Shown here: positions 11,358 through 22,629 of the stretch, piece after piece
Layout of the letters: each line of letters opens with the position of its first letter
Position numbering within the stretch: the first letter of the stretch is position 1
Assembly: GCA_945910005.1 (NCBI GenBank)
Contig: OX246741.1
Coordinates: forward strand, 51,842,424-51,906,423
Direction of reading: 5' to 3'
Length of the DNA: 64,000 bases
Source: Isoperla grammatica
Taxonomy: Eukaryota; Arthropoda; Insecta; Plecoptera; Perlodidae
Made by a program: the position numbers and the translations under genes
Notes under the pieces: generated by a model
Databases searched by the model: none
What the model was told of the DNA's origin: nothing
The model's input: the letters and a program-made list of their open reading frames with translations, nothing else

Positions 11358-12150
11358 ATTGTTCAAAATGTGTTTATATTGTGTTCAGCACAGTCATGAA
11401 CTTTTTAACATTGAATCACTGCGCTCAATCTTGGCTTTGTTGTTTACACATATAACAATTTAATCTTAGTGATTGACTTGGTCTACAATGATGCGTTTTG
11501 TCAGCTGTTGGCTCTCTGGAATTTACCCTGCTGTGATGATTTGTAGTAAGCGACCCATGACGAGTAGAGACCCGTAAAATTCGCGATGTTCGACAAATCA
11601 TACAATTTTTGTGAAAATTTTTTAATTTGATAAAATGTCGGCTTTTAATAATAAGAGAAGTCCAACAATATGAACATTAAAACGCGAATTTCGCGAAACT
11701 GGCATTATAACATCGCAAATAGCGAAATCTCCCGTTTTACACGAAATCTCGCAAAACTGCCGTCTTAGTTCCAGTGAAAATTTTCCCGAAATTGCGAAAA
11801 AGTCGTGTTCCCTTAGAATTATTAAATTTTGTTTGTAATTAAATAAACTTTGGACCATTTTTCTATAGCGGGGATAAGAATATTTATTTCGCTAACACGT
11901 TTTACTTTGCGCGAACCTGAACTGAACCTAGTGTATTGTGAGCTGCAATTCTAACACTTCACGCTACCATTATTATATTTAAGAAGAATTATTCTGGGTT
12001 CTGCACAAGATGGAGAGTTGCTGACCGCAAATGACCTACAAATCCCTGACTGCTCTTGCGAAATAAGCGGGTCTCTCCCCTCTAAATGACCAACCCTCCC
12101 GTAAACAATTGTCACATCGCCGTTATTCATCAAAACATACTTTTTTCACT
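11358..12150. other. Intergenic, nothing recognised
   Basis: AT-rich. A cluster of CGCGAAA/TTTCGCG words lies at 11680-11800, with no gene structure. Confidence 0.5.
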
Positions 12151-12159
12151 CGTCGTACC

Positions 12160-12385
12160 CCTTTGTAAATTTTAAAGAAATTTGAAAGACCAGCGATATG
12201 CCTATAAAACCATCGACTTGGCAACAGTTCTTGGTAACATTTTTCGACATGAGTATAGGCTACGTGCCGGTACCAGGCTTCCCCTCCTCCCTTCTTCATC
12301 ATCATGCATCGTCACTGTTAAAATGGCATAAAATGCTGTATGGGGCCAATACATAAATACTTGAATAAATAAATAAACATCGAAA
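12160..12385 (+). mobile_element. 5S-derived SINE, 5'-truncated copy
   Basis: Shares TAGGCTACGTGCCGGTACC and CAGGCTTCCCCTCCTCCC with the fuller copy at 48755-49165, and ends in an AAT-rich tail (AATAAATAAATAAA). The 5S-like head is missing. Confidence 0.7.
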
Positions 12386-13186
12386 AATGCCATCTGTCAG
12401 GGAAATAATATCTTTTAAGTGGTTGGAAGAGATTAATGTTGTCGCCTGTTTGCGGTCAGCAACTATACACGTGTTTTCTTATGGACCAGAACACAATAGT
12501 GTCTTCTCATACGCGAATCAGCATTCTATTAATTTGATTGTATACATTTGCTATTCCTTACCTTGATGCAGAACTAAAAGATGTTCAGATGTCGAAGGTT
12601 TCACTTCTACTGAATTAAATACAAAATACTCTTCGAAAATTTCAACTTCTTGACCTAGTTTCATCAATCGTGAAACAACTTTTTAATTTCCACTCAAGCC
12701 TTAAGTCTACACGCATTTACTTTTTAACAAGATTCTAATTAATATTTGTTTTCAATTAAGTGTTGTCCGCACAGATATGAGTGAACCTGCATCAGTCAGC
12801 GTTCAGAGTGAACTGAGGGCGTGATGAGAGAGCGGGTTGGGGGGTGGCGTCGGCGGGGGGTGGGGCGGGGGGGGGGGAGGGGGGGGGGGAGTAAGATGAA
12901 TAGAGCCCGGCGTGAAAAGCGACAGCCGGTACATCGGAAACCGCAGAGGGGTGGCTGTGGGATATTTGCGTTATGTGTATAAACATTTACAATTCGCAGC
13001 GTCAAAGCTTTGAGCTCGGGTGACTTAAGACAGACAATGAGGCGCTACTGTGTTAAAACCTCTAAATGCTATAGAAGTTTTCGCAATGTGACATTCTTAA
13101 AGCGGTTGAATGATTGAGTGATATGGAGTTTTGTAGAGCTCACGTGCAGTTTACCTGATCCGCCCCTATTTTCGCTGTGTATATTT
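12386..13186. other. Intergenic, with a G-rich block
   Basis: Ordinary AT-rich DNA except for G runs at about 12835-12892, including runs of 11 and 10 G. These could form G-quadruplexes and are error-prone in sequencing. The apparent proline-rich frames are its reverse complement. Confidence 0.5.
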
Positions 13187-13350
13187 GAGAAAGTTTGGGA
13201 GATATGTCTGAGGAACGCTAAAAGGACTCAATCCCGGCATTCGCCAGGAAAACCTCGAAAAAATATCAGTCAAAATTGCCGGTAGACAGAATCGTATCGG
13301 CGACCTTCCTAACTAGTCTCGCGTGTTATCCCTGAGCTACACTTATTGGT
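13187..13350 (-). mobile_element. tRNA-derived SINE family 1, diverged
   Basis: Minus-strand copy with a decayed tRNA head (boxes A and B recognisable around 13280-13345) and the body word AATCCCGGCATTCGCC. Confidence 0.7.
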
Positions 13351-13464
13351 TGCTAAGTGCGGCATTCTCTGTTATTATTGAAGACACATTTCTAGAGGCG
13401 ACCCTAGCGGTGAGGCTCTAATCTCAGTCCTCTCTAGCCTTAAATAAATAGAATAAATATTAAA

Positions 13465-13880
13465 TACATTCACATTAAAAGTCTACCCACTCAGTAACAA
13501 GACTGATTTTCAGTGGGGTACTTTAATTTAAAGTGACTAAACCAACCCTGCAGGCTCCAAACACCATCGACAAAATATGAGCGATAAGTAACCAATCAAA
13601 GATCGATATGTCAAATATGAAACAGAGATTGGACAGTGCGAACACCTGCGGAAAAATGCCAGAATCAACAAGGCCGATTCAGAACAGCTTTGAATTTATT
13701 GAGTGCTTCGTTGCTAGGACGGCTCCAAAGTCACCGTTTACTTATTCCTAAGCCAAGAAGTGATGGAATTGAATCCATATTAGAAGTTAAACAAATCCTG
13801 CCTGTAGCGGGATTTGAACCCGGGACCTTCTGCATTGGAAGCAGGGATGCTAACCACTGGACCAACGAGCAACATAATGC
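13465..13880 (-). mobile_element. tRNA-Gly-like SINE family 2
   Basis: Minus-strand copy. The tRNA-like head reads GGTCCAGTGGTTAGCATCCC ... CCCGGGTTCAAATCCCG, with clear A and B boxes and a TCC anticodon-like loop. The body carries AATCGGCCTTGTTGATTCTG and the 3' end TTTAAATTAAAGT...CCCACTGAAAATCAG. A SINE rather than a real tRNA gene, because the tRNA part is fused to the same 300-bp body in every copy. Confidence 0.85.
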
Positions 13881-14204
13881 TTCAGTTTTCCGACTTGCCG
13901 AGAGTCCAATGCATGATGAAATGATGAGATCCTTGACATGACGTGACATTGTGAAACAACTACCCAGCCACCTGTAGATTCATATCCAACAGGCTGTGAA
14001 TCAAGTTTAACTAGAGCCTCGCCGCTTGGCAGCGCTGTTTTCATGGCGCCGCATTGTGGCATTGCGACGTTGCCATTTTTATGTGCAGCAATACACTAAT
14101 ATAAATCTGCAACGTTGCCATCTTTATGTGCGGTAACACACTAATATAAAACTGTGTTGAGCCAGCTGTTGTGTGTTTGTGATTGATATGGTTCTTTTTC
14201 TTGC

Positions 14205-14800
14205 GTATATAGTAAATAATTATTCGTAGGAATCCCTATTATAGGGTGCACACTAGCTTTACCTGATGTGCCCCTCTTCAGGTAACTATGTATACTAGTC
14301 CCAACAAAAGTATTCGCATACCGATCTCAGGTAATTGTCTACTGCCACTTTCAACAGCGCCAATTGAAAGAAAATCAGCAGATAGCAAACAACAGATACC
14401 AGCAAACATTCGTAAACGCATGGTTTGGCTTAGTCGAGTGCACAGGCTGTATGGCAACACCAACCGTTACAGGTAACCAAAGGAAGGTTTTAAATTATCC
14501 CCAATGGACCTGTTTAGATTTGATGGTAGGAATTAGCGAAGTAGAAAATTAAGTTTTCACCTTGGACTCGGCTGTGTCGTAAGCATCAGAATACTTTCGT
14601 TGGGGCAACTATATATTTGGGTGTTTTGGATAGTTGGGAAGGAATGTCCGAGGGCTGATGGAAGGACTCAATCCCAGCATTCGCCTTCACGACTAAGGAA
14701 AACCTCGGAAAACCCTTCAGTCAGGACTGCCGGTTGCCGGAAATGAACCGGTGACCTCCCGGATTAGAGTCTCGCTTCTTACCGCTGAGCCATCCTCTAT
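14205..14800 (-). mobile_element. tRNA-derived SINE family 1, split by a MITE
   Basis: The 3' tail (GTAGGAATCCCTATTATAGG, 14225 on) and the tRNA head (GAACCGGTGACCTCCCGG, about 14745) belong to one minus-strand SINE interrupted at about 14294-14609. Confidence 0.8.
14294..14609. mobile_element. MITE with CCCAACGAAAGTATTC ends
   Basis: Terminal inverted repeats CCCAACAAAAGTATTC and GAATACTTTCGTTGGGG. Related copies are at 54405-55479 and 61378-61681. All three sit within family-1 SINEs. Confidence 0.75.
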
Positions 14801-17374
14801 CAGTTTCATGCGCATCCTTCTCCATCAATCAATACGATTGGCAGCAAAACGTTTTATCGATTCAGGAGATCCGACATTATACAATTTGATTCGACAGAGT
14901 TCATTAATGGGATTAATTGAAGATCCTGATTGGCGGTTGCCGTGGGGTAACCACCAACATGAGCAATAGCTGAGGCGAATATAATATTGAGAGGATGGTT
15001 CTCGCCATATTATCGGTATAAGAAAGCAAGAAGAGGTCATATTGTGTGTTAAAGGGAAATGGTAGTCTCACATTTAAAACCGAACATTTTATTTTTTTAA
15101 TTATATCTCAAAAAAGCTACATGAAATGCAAAATCGAAGTCATATCACATTATCACATTTAATCTAACAAATTATGAATACATTTTTGTTTCGTTGTCTG
15201 TAGACCCTGATAATATGCATTTTCGAACAAATTTGATTTTAAAAGTTGTTTGAAAGATAAGAACAATAAACTTTATTTCTCACGCTGTCTTGCCGTATCA
15301 CCAAGTCTGGTCTGAATAGCACAGAGGCAAATGAGTTGTCACACCGCAGCTATCTTAGGAACGCAGCAGGTTTGGGTGCGTTCCGTAACTTGTTGAAAAT
15401 GCTTTGCCCCTGGCATTCTCCAGCACGTTCAAGCATCTATAAGCACGATATACTTACGGAACACTTCAAGCATAGGCATGGCTGTTTAGGCGCCAGGTCG
15501 TTTTGACACGCCCACTTCATTAGTTGTCAAATAGTGTAGTAAAATTGAAAAGGTTGAATAGTGGCGTAAGTCAAATCAATTAAATACTTTAGGCTCTAAT
15601 ACATGTGCAAACATATGATTTTGGCGCAATTTTACACTTAGGTTAGGCCCAAGGTTAGATCCGTCTATAGAGCGTTTTTAAAATGCCGCCAAAACCGCCA
15701 CTAGTTGGAAATGCTCAAGTGAAAACCTCGGTCTTATTCAACGTGTTGCATATGCTCAGGAATCACGTTACGGAACGCTGGGTGAAGCACATTCAATAAT
15801 CAATAGGTTTCGGTACGGGCCAAGCACGCTTTTAGCATATTCAACAACTTTCAGAACGTACCCTTAGAGAGAAGACCAGGATGTCTGAAGTTTGTGATTG
15901 GACAGTCTCGAGTGTCGATGTACTGAAATGGGGGTGGTAACCAACGTATCGACCATGTCTTGTCAGGGCGAGGGCTGTTCTGTATCCGCTTAATCTCCTG
16001 TCAAGATTAGACAGTTATCTGATAAGACGGGTTCGTTATGTCAGTGGATTAGGTATAAAAATGTTACTCGCACATCGCCATAGTGCGAGAAAGCGTTCGA
16101 GGGTTTGATCACACTGATTGATTTGTAAAGAGATTTGTCGACACAATAAAAGCTGCTGTAACGATTAAGAGACATAAAAGAATGAAAGTTTAATCAAAAT
16201 CACATTTTCATTAGGAGTGTAAGCTAGTATTTTCGAGGAAAAAATGTATTTTAGTAGCATCTAATATGAGTTACTGCCGTTTGGTTAGAAATGTAAATTA
16301 AAGTGAACGATTAAACCTTATTGATACTTAAATGCAGTAGTTTATTACATATATATTGTTGTTTTGAAGTTACATTTTTGACCATGTAAAGGAAATAGTC
16401 TCGTGATTTTTCACGATATATTTGATAAATCAATGCATGTATTTAACGTACAACGTTTCAGGAAATAATATGTTACATAATTTTAATACAAATATTAATA
16501 ACACGTTTAGTTTTGACATTGTTATAAAAAATTAATACTTTATATGTAGACCTACATAATTCTTTGAGGAAATATGTATATATGAAATATATGCAATATA
16601 GATGGGCATAAGTTTTTCTCTCCCTTTCTGCTTGTATATATATTTTTGTAGCATATTTATTATTTATATATTTTTTGACACTGGACCTGAGTAATCTAAT
16701 AAATCAATGTACCAATTAAATAGCCACGGAAGAAGGCGGTGGGCAGCCATTTTAGCACTTATGTTTCCGGTTTTTGACATTGTTCACGTTGTAGTGACTG
16801 TTGATGTGTAATTGCTTAGCGATAGGGGCTAAAATTGCCGACAACATCAAAAACCGGAAATGAGAATCGCAGCTGCGTTTTCCAAACAAGTTACACATCT
16901 AGATATAGTTGTAACTCCATATAACATTGAATAGAATAGAATATAACTTTTTTTTCTTCTTTGTGCAATGAGTGAAATACAGCTGTAAAACAAAGTGAAA
17001 ACATAACGAAATGTAGTAAATACAGAACATTTTAAAGTATATGCACTAAATTTTCAAAAAGGATGAAAACCCACCTAGGATCGGGAACCAAAGTGTGGGA
17101 GTATTCTAACATTGTATTTACAGGAAAACAAACACAATTCTAGTAACCAAAAACAACATCGATAATGATTACGATGCGCATGTGTGCTTTAACGCTGGTA
17201 ATACGGCGGTAATACCACCGGACTAGGACCGCGAGGATCATGGTGGGCTGTGTGGTAATTGCGGCCATCACTCAACTCAAGCCGCTGTTTCCGGGGTTCA
17301 CTCATTTGCATTGGCACCTTCTCGGGTGTCCAATGAGTCAATGACCAATCACTCGACTGCTGATGTTAAATATC
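14801..17374. other. Intergenic; one dispersed repeat
   Basis: No gene seen. About 16720-16870 holds a repeat (TAGCCACGGAAGAAGG ... CGATAGGGGCTAAAAT) that recurs inverted at about 47035-47160. Confidence 0.5.
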
Positions 17375-17655
17375 AAACCAAGCGTCCTAGCAACAAAGCA
17401 ATCAATAAATTCAAAGTTGTTATGAATCGGCCTTGTTGATTCTGGCATTTGTCCGCAGGTGTTAGCACTGTCCAATCACTGATACATATGTTTCGTATTT
17501 GAAATATAGATGTTTGATTGGTAATCGCTCCCTCGTCGATGGTGTTCGGAGCCTACAGGGTTGGTTTAGTCGCTTTAAATTAAAGTCCCCCACTGAAAAT
17601 CAGTTTCGTTACTGAGTGGGTGGACTCTAAATGTGAATGTATTTATTTATTTAAC
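17375..17655 (+). mobile_element. SINE family 2, 5'-truncated
   Basis: Body and 3' end only: AATCGGCCTTGTTGATTCTG to CCCACTGAAAATCAG, then an ATTT tail. Confidence 0.8.
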
Positions 17656-18930
17656 AGTATTTTATTGATATGAAGTATAGATATTTACGCGGAAATTGCT
17701 TTTATATCAGATAATAAATTTTAGAACTTTCAATTATTGTAATTGTTACGATTTGTCTTTTTGTAATTTATTCAAACACAGACTTTTAATTAATATGACA
17801 ATCGTTACCATTGTTATATATGAGTTTTTGAATTCACGTTTGATCTCATAAATCAATGCTTGTGTATGAATAACTATTTCAATGGCTTGAAGCGTTCCCA
17901 TGTTACATTCTGTCAACAGTTATAGCAAATAAATATATAACTACAAGTACAACACCTCGCATTTTTATTGCAATTATGCAAGAACATATAACAGCTGTTC
18001 TAAACACGTACCAGGGTAACTCTGCTAGTGGTAGAGGCGACAAAAGGACACCCTGTCCGTTATTAATATCAAAATAACTACGCTAATGGATATAATATTT
18101 TATTCAGTCTGTAGGGCTTACCAAAACACAGTGCGCTGTTGATTTAGATTTTTGATTTCTTGTTGCAATCTTGAGATATCATTAAATAATGAAAATTGTC
18201 TGCGGTTTTTGACGTAGAGACTACCCTTCGCTCTTCAGATTCTTCCTCCCACTTGGTCTTGCCCTCCCTTGCTGGACTCCCTTTACGACGACCCCCGCGA
18301 TCGGCGCGATGTATTCTGATTCGGAAGACGTCACATGACCTATAGCCGTCGAGTACGTCGTTAAACAACAAGTAATCAAAATCAAAGCTTCAAACCGTCT
18401 TTTATTGTCAAATATACGACAGCGCCATCGTTCAACGCCGCAGTTCTATTATACCTTGTATCAACAGTCACGTGACCTTCCTCTCCCGCCCTTGATCAAC
18501 GCTGATGTGTCAACGCGGCCAGACCTGTTGACCAATGAGAGCAGCCCAGACGCCAGGAAACTACGTCGTTAATTGTCGTCCAATCGATAGCGACAAGAAC
18601 ATAGTTTATAGTGTGTATTTATCAGCGGCGATAACTCCTTGGTTAGGCAAGGTGTATGAAGATCTCATCCAGCGTCGCGACGCTAACCAGCACCAGGACG
18701 TCGTGACGTCACCAGGCGTCGCGACGCTAACCAGCACCAGGACGTCGTGACGTCACCAGGCGTCGCGACGCTAGATGTTATACACTGATAAGACTGATTG
18801 GTACAGCATGTAAGAACGCAATCTGTCTCTAGTCAGCGGACAGACGGGGATGTGTTGAGTGGTAGTAAATTGTTAAATCGGGATCCAATGTAAGTACCTA
18901 CGTTATACTTGTTAAATACAGAAATTAAGA
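17656..18930. other. Intergenic with a CpG-rich patch
   Basis: AT-rich to 18200, then a GC-richer patch at about 18230-18780 that ends in a short tandem repeat. No exon supported. Confidence 0.5.
18672..18772. repeat. 44-bp tandem repeat of nested palindromes
   Basis: 2.3 copies, period 44. Each unit holds palindromes GCGTCGCGACGC and GACGTCGTGACGTC. Confidence 0.9.
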
Positions 18931-18934
18931 AAAC

Positions 18935-19003
18935 AACCCCGACTGGGAATCGAACCAGGTCTCTCACTTGCCTTGACCCCTAGACCACCGTTTATGGATT
19001 CCA
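18935..19003 (-). tRNA. tRNA-like pseudogene or SINE head
   Basis: Minus strand shows an A-box-like GGTGGTCTAGGGGTCAAG and a B-box GGTTCGATTCCCAGTC closing against a GGGGTTG end. The acceptor stem does not pair well and the flank continues without a clear end. Likely a decayed tRNA or SINE head. Confidence 0.35.
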
Positions 19004-19021
19004 CAACTATTTTACCCACGA

Positions 19022-19382
19022 GTGTTCAGAATTGATCTAGAGGGCCGTATTGCTTCTATCTAAGTGTCCTTGATAGATTAATGACAACAATGCTCAACAA
19101 TAACAACTAGTTTCCAAATGTTATGTTAAGGTGCATTTTTCACTGTTGTGCATTATTGTCAGTGAAGATCTAGAAGGCCGTGTTTATGTAAGGGTCCTAG
19201 ATCAATAGATCATTTTTAAAATTGATCAAGGATCCTTAGATAGAGTTATTCACGGCCCTCTAGATCTTCAATGACAACAATGCACAACAGTCAAAAATGC
19301 ACCTTAACATAACTATTAAGGACCCTTGGATAAAGCTTATCGCGGTCCTTTAGATGAATTCTGGAAATCATCTATTTTGAAA
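19022..19382. mobile_element. MITE family with ATTGATCTAG ends, compound copy
   Basis: Several inverted blocks of the words GATCTAGAGGGCCGT, GACAACAATGCACAAC and AAGGTGCATTTTTCAC. It reads as two overlapping or recombined copies. Relatives at 19971-20292, 42500-42582 and 49692-49930. Confidence 0.65.
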
Positions 19383-19670
19383 AAGGTCTATTGAATTAAG
19401 ATACAAACGTAGGTACATATAATTAAGATTGATTTTCTAGTTGCAGTCTTGTCATATCTGTTAGATGTTGATGGTTCTCGCAGTCCGTAGTTGCTCGTTG
19501 TGCCTCCAAGGGAAGTGGGGTCGAATACCGCGTAAGGCATAGGTATTTTGTAAGTGCTATGCCCTGATCTTGACTTGTCACCCCTTATCGCCTCGAATAG
19601 TATAATTGCAATAACTGAGGCTTAAAGGATCAAAAATCATCACCGCTATTATTATTAGCTTTAAGCGTTT

Positions 19671-19898
19671 AGTTGTACATGTGTCCCTCTTGTTTGTTTA
19701 TATAAACATATTATTATGTTCATATGGTTACTATAAACACAAAAAAGAAAGAATCCGTTATCTATGCTATAAACTTTCAAATGAAGTTGTACATGTGTCC
19801 CTCTTGTTTGTTTATATAAACATATTATTATGTTCATATGGTTACTATAAACACAAAAAAGAAAGAATCCGTTATCTATGCTATAAACTTTCAAATGA
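19671..19898. repeat. 114-bp tandem duplication
   Basis: Two nearly identical copies with period 114 (AGTTGTACATGTGTCCC starts at 19671 and 19785). Recent event; no coding link seen. Confidence 0.95.
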
Positions 19899-19970
19899 TG
19901 TTTAAACGTTTTCTGTTAGGAATATACGCAAGCATATTTTTCAAAAGGAGGACACTTGGTTTAAAAATAC

Positions 19971-20292
19971 AATAGATGATTTTCTAAATTGATCTTGGAC
20001 CGTTAGACGGAGTTAATAGCACAAGACTCAATTGATGGGGTTGTGACATCAGAGGCGGACAAACAATGTGTTGCTAGGGAACTGCATTGTTGTATCTTTC
20101 TTTGATTGGTGCATATTCAATATTTGTCCGAAACAAAACACGGCTACACGGCTATTTTGGGAATTGAGTCTTGTGCTATTACAATAATCTAGATCGTCAA
20201 AAACTAGTTATTATTGTTGTACATTGTTGTCATTGCCGATTTAACCGTAATTAACTCCGTCTACGTGTCCTAGATCAATAATCTGAAATTCA
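19971..20292. mobile_element. ATTGATCTAG MITE split by another MITE
   Basis: Outer arms GGACCGTTAGACGGAGTTAA (20000) and TTAACTCCGTCTACGTGTCC (20250) belong to one element, and a second MITE occupies 20017-20180. Confidence 0.75.
20017..20180 (+). mobile_element. MITE with AATAGCACAAGACTCAATT ends
   Basis: Perfect 19-bp terminal inverted repeats. Copies at 58830-58972 (reversed) and 63213-63375. Confidence 0.85.
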
Positions 20293-22350
20293 TCTATTCA
20301 AATAGGTTGCTTCAAGTTTTAAAGTGTTGCGAAGTAATCATTTAATCAACATAAATAACACACTATAAAACTTACCAAATGTAATAATTTCATCAGCTAC
20401 AGCTTTGCCTGCTTCGGAAACCGATCGACCGCCGTTCATTTGCTGAAACCTTTTCTTAAAATGTAATGAAACTAAATCTAAATAAACATAACCAATTATG
20501 TTGATTATGTTGATATGCTTTCTGGTCCAGGAACGTAAATGGGTCATTCAGGATTGAATCTAGGTAAGATAAAAATATTAAAACAAAAAACGTTTTAACA
20601 AATATAACTCTTTGGACATATTTAAATATATTCCTTAAATTATTATAAAACGTAATTCATAAATTTAAATGAAACATTTTACAACAGTTATTAATACACT
20701 AGGCATATAATAAAACAACACAAATACAATACTTCATATCTATATTGTATTAGAAGACTGAGGAACAATTCTTACGTCACCTAATTTCAACGCCACAGAC
20801 ACTTAACGTAATGGTAGGACAGAATATAGAGAGAAAACTGATTCAATACTTAGATAATTACTTTTGTGGGCACAATTGATTCGTACAGACTCCGTTAAAT
20901 ACTGTCACAATGAAGATTGAATATGAAAGTGTAATTTATTTGGCCTTTTGCAAAACAAGCAGAAGACTCATAACACCCTGCGAAGAACAGTATTCATATC
21001 AAATCGATTTATTATGTTAGATATTTATTCGATTACATATAAAATTACTTATCTGCATTTTTGGAGTTACAGAAATAATAAAAGGAACCGCATGGGTAGG
21101 TCACATAATGTTCACAACGTTCACAATGCAATGTTTTAAAGTTAAGAATATCTTAAATTAATTTGAGATATTACGAATAGTCACTGTGGAAATTTGTTTC
21201 GTTTGTTTCAATAAATTTATTCAAATAGTTCTTGTTTGAAGAAAAACTATAGTGTATGTAATACGTGTTTCAATTAAATAGTTATTGAAACCGTTTTTAA
21301 ATAATTTGCACTAAAATTGAATTCTTAGACAAATCTTGATACATCGTCCGAACAATAGCAATTCTCCTTAAAGAAGAAATGATTTAAATGTTGCCTATTC
21401 TGTTATTGTATAAATAGATAATATTTACATGCAGATGTTCAGGGTAATATTCATGGTGCATTGCTGAAATGTTGCATAATCGGCATTCGTAAAGTTTTTA
21501 CAGAGTCGTGAGAAAAAAATTTAGAGAAAGTGTAACTTTACATCAAGTACCTTACACACTAGTTCTTAGCACAATTCGGGAAGTAATGACATTTTGTGAG
21601 CAATCGGTTTCATAATCATTGAAAATATATTAACATAAGCACTCACAAGAGTTTTAAAATATTCTGTAGCAGCATATTCCGCTGGACTTTCTCTGGTCAT
21701 AAACTTTATATTTTACCTAATGATCGCAAAAACTATAACTATGTGTTGAAAACTCTGACAATGTATAAATTAGTCTATGTATATGTATGACTATATGAAG
21801 AAAATTGAACTATAATTACGTATTAATAACAAAGGGCCTAAAGACCAGGATAGTAGAGGATTTTAACGCATCAAATCGTTTTTATAATCAACAGACAACT
21901 ACCGAAAACATACTAGAGCACTACTATGACCAAGCAAACATGATTTTTCTTGTATGGTTTTTATCAAACTGAACTTGCAGGTAAGAATGGTTGCTGTCAT
22001 GGATGCGTCTATGCACGGTGAAAGTTTGGTTCATTTCCATAGTCTATCTTATAAGTTGATTGTGGGAAGCCTATACATGAAAGGAAAATGAACGCTGGTT
22101 AAGGTTATTCAATATGACTCAAACAAAATTGAAATGTTTGTTTCTTTAATTAATCAAAACTTCTAAGGAATATTGGTTGTTTTTAAAATTGTGAAATTAC
22201 ACTATTATTCAACTTCAATAATATTGTAAAGCTAACACAATTCATGTCTGGCAACTTTCTATCAGTGTAGATTATTCTCGGAGTTCTACGGATATGTGAC
22301 CTTCTCATCGATGAAGAGGGAACGAAACAACACAAACAAAGTGTTTCAGG
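20293..22350. other. AT-rich DNA downstream of the exchanger gene
   Basis: On the transporter strand this lies 3' of the stop codon at 22519, so part may be its 3' UTR. No poly(A) site could be assigned with confidence, and no other gene is seen. Confidence 0.45.
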
Positions 22351-22518
22351 AACAAAAATTGACGTGAATTGATGGATTATTTAATTCATCGCCAACTCGA
22401 CGACAAGAGTTCAGACAACCACAGTTTGCGACATCACTGTTTTCAGGCAACACCTCCAGCGGTCTCGCTTCCATCGCTAATACTGTCTGTGCACTGCGCA
22501 TGCGCCGTCGTCCGGTCG

Positions 22519-22629
22519 CTACTCGTCCGCGCCACACGTGGGCAGGTTCACCATGAAGAACACGTTTAGCTCAATCAGGCTGGCGAGGATCAAAAACACT
22601 GCGTACATGATGAGGCAGGCATGGCCGAC
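22519..22629 (-). CDS. NCKX terminal exon, proximal copy with the stop
   Basis: The copy nearest the stop codon encodes 36 residues: [17 protein letters not shown] then [19 protein letters not shown] and TAG (22519-22521). It joins the previous exon (ending LDTK) in phase 0. This is the only copy with the true C-terminal tail VNLPTC. The exon entered from the farthest in-frame copy (23862) would be 411 residues longer. Confidence 0.92.
   Translation of the reverse strand, partial: VGHACLIMYAVFLILASLIELNVFFMVNLPTCGADE

Noticed and set aside
10868..11463. Several overlapping frames of 112-159 codons on both strands
   Set aside because: They come from a stop-poor 21/22-bp minisatellite in which unit length varies by one base, so frame is not conserved.
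12792..13005. Proline-rich small frames on the minus strand
   Set aside because: Reverse complement of a low-complexity G-run.
13800..13870. Functional tRNA-Gly gene (also at 37870 and 51785)
   Set aside because: Each tRNA-like head is fused to the same 300-bp SINE body and has stem mismatches; SINE copies, not tRNA genes.
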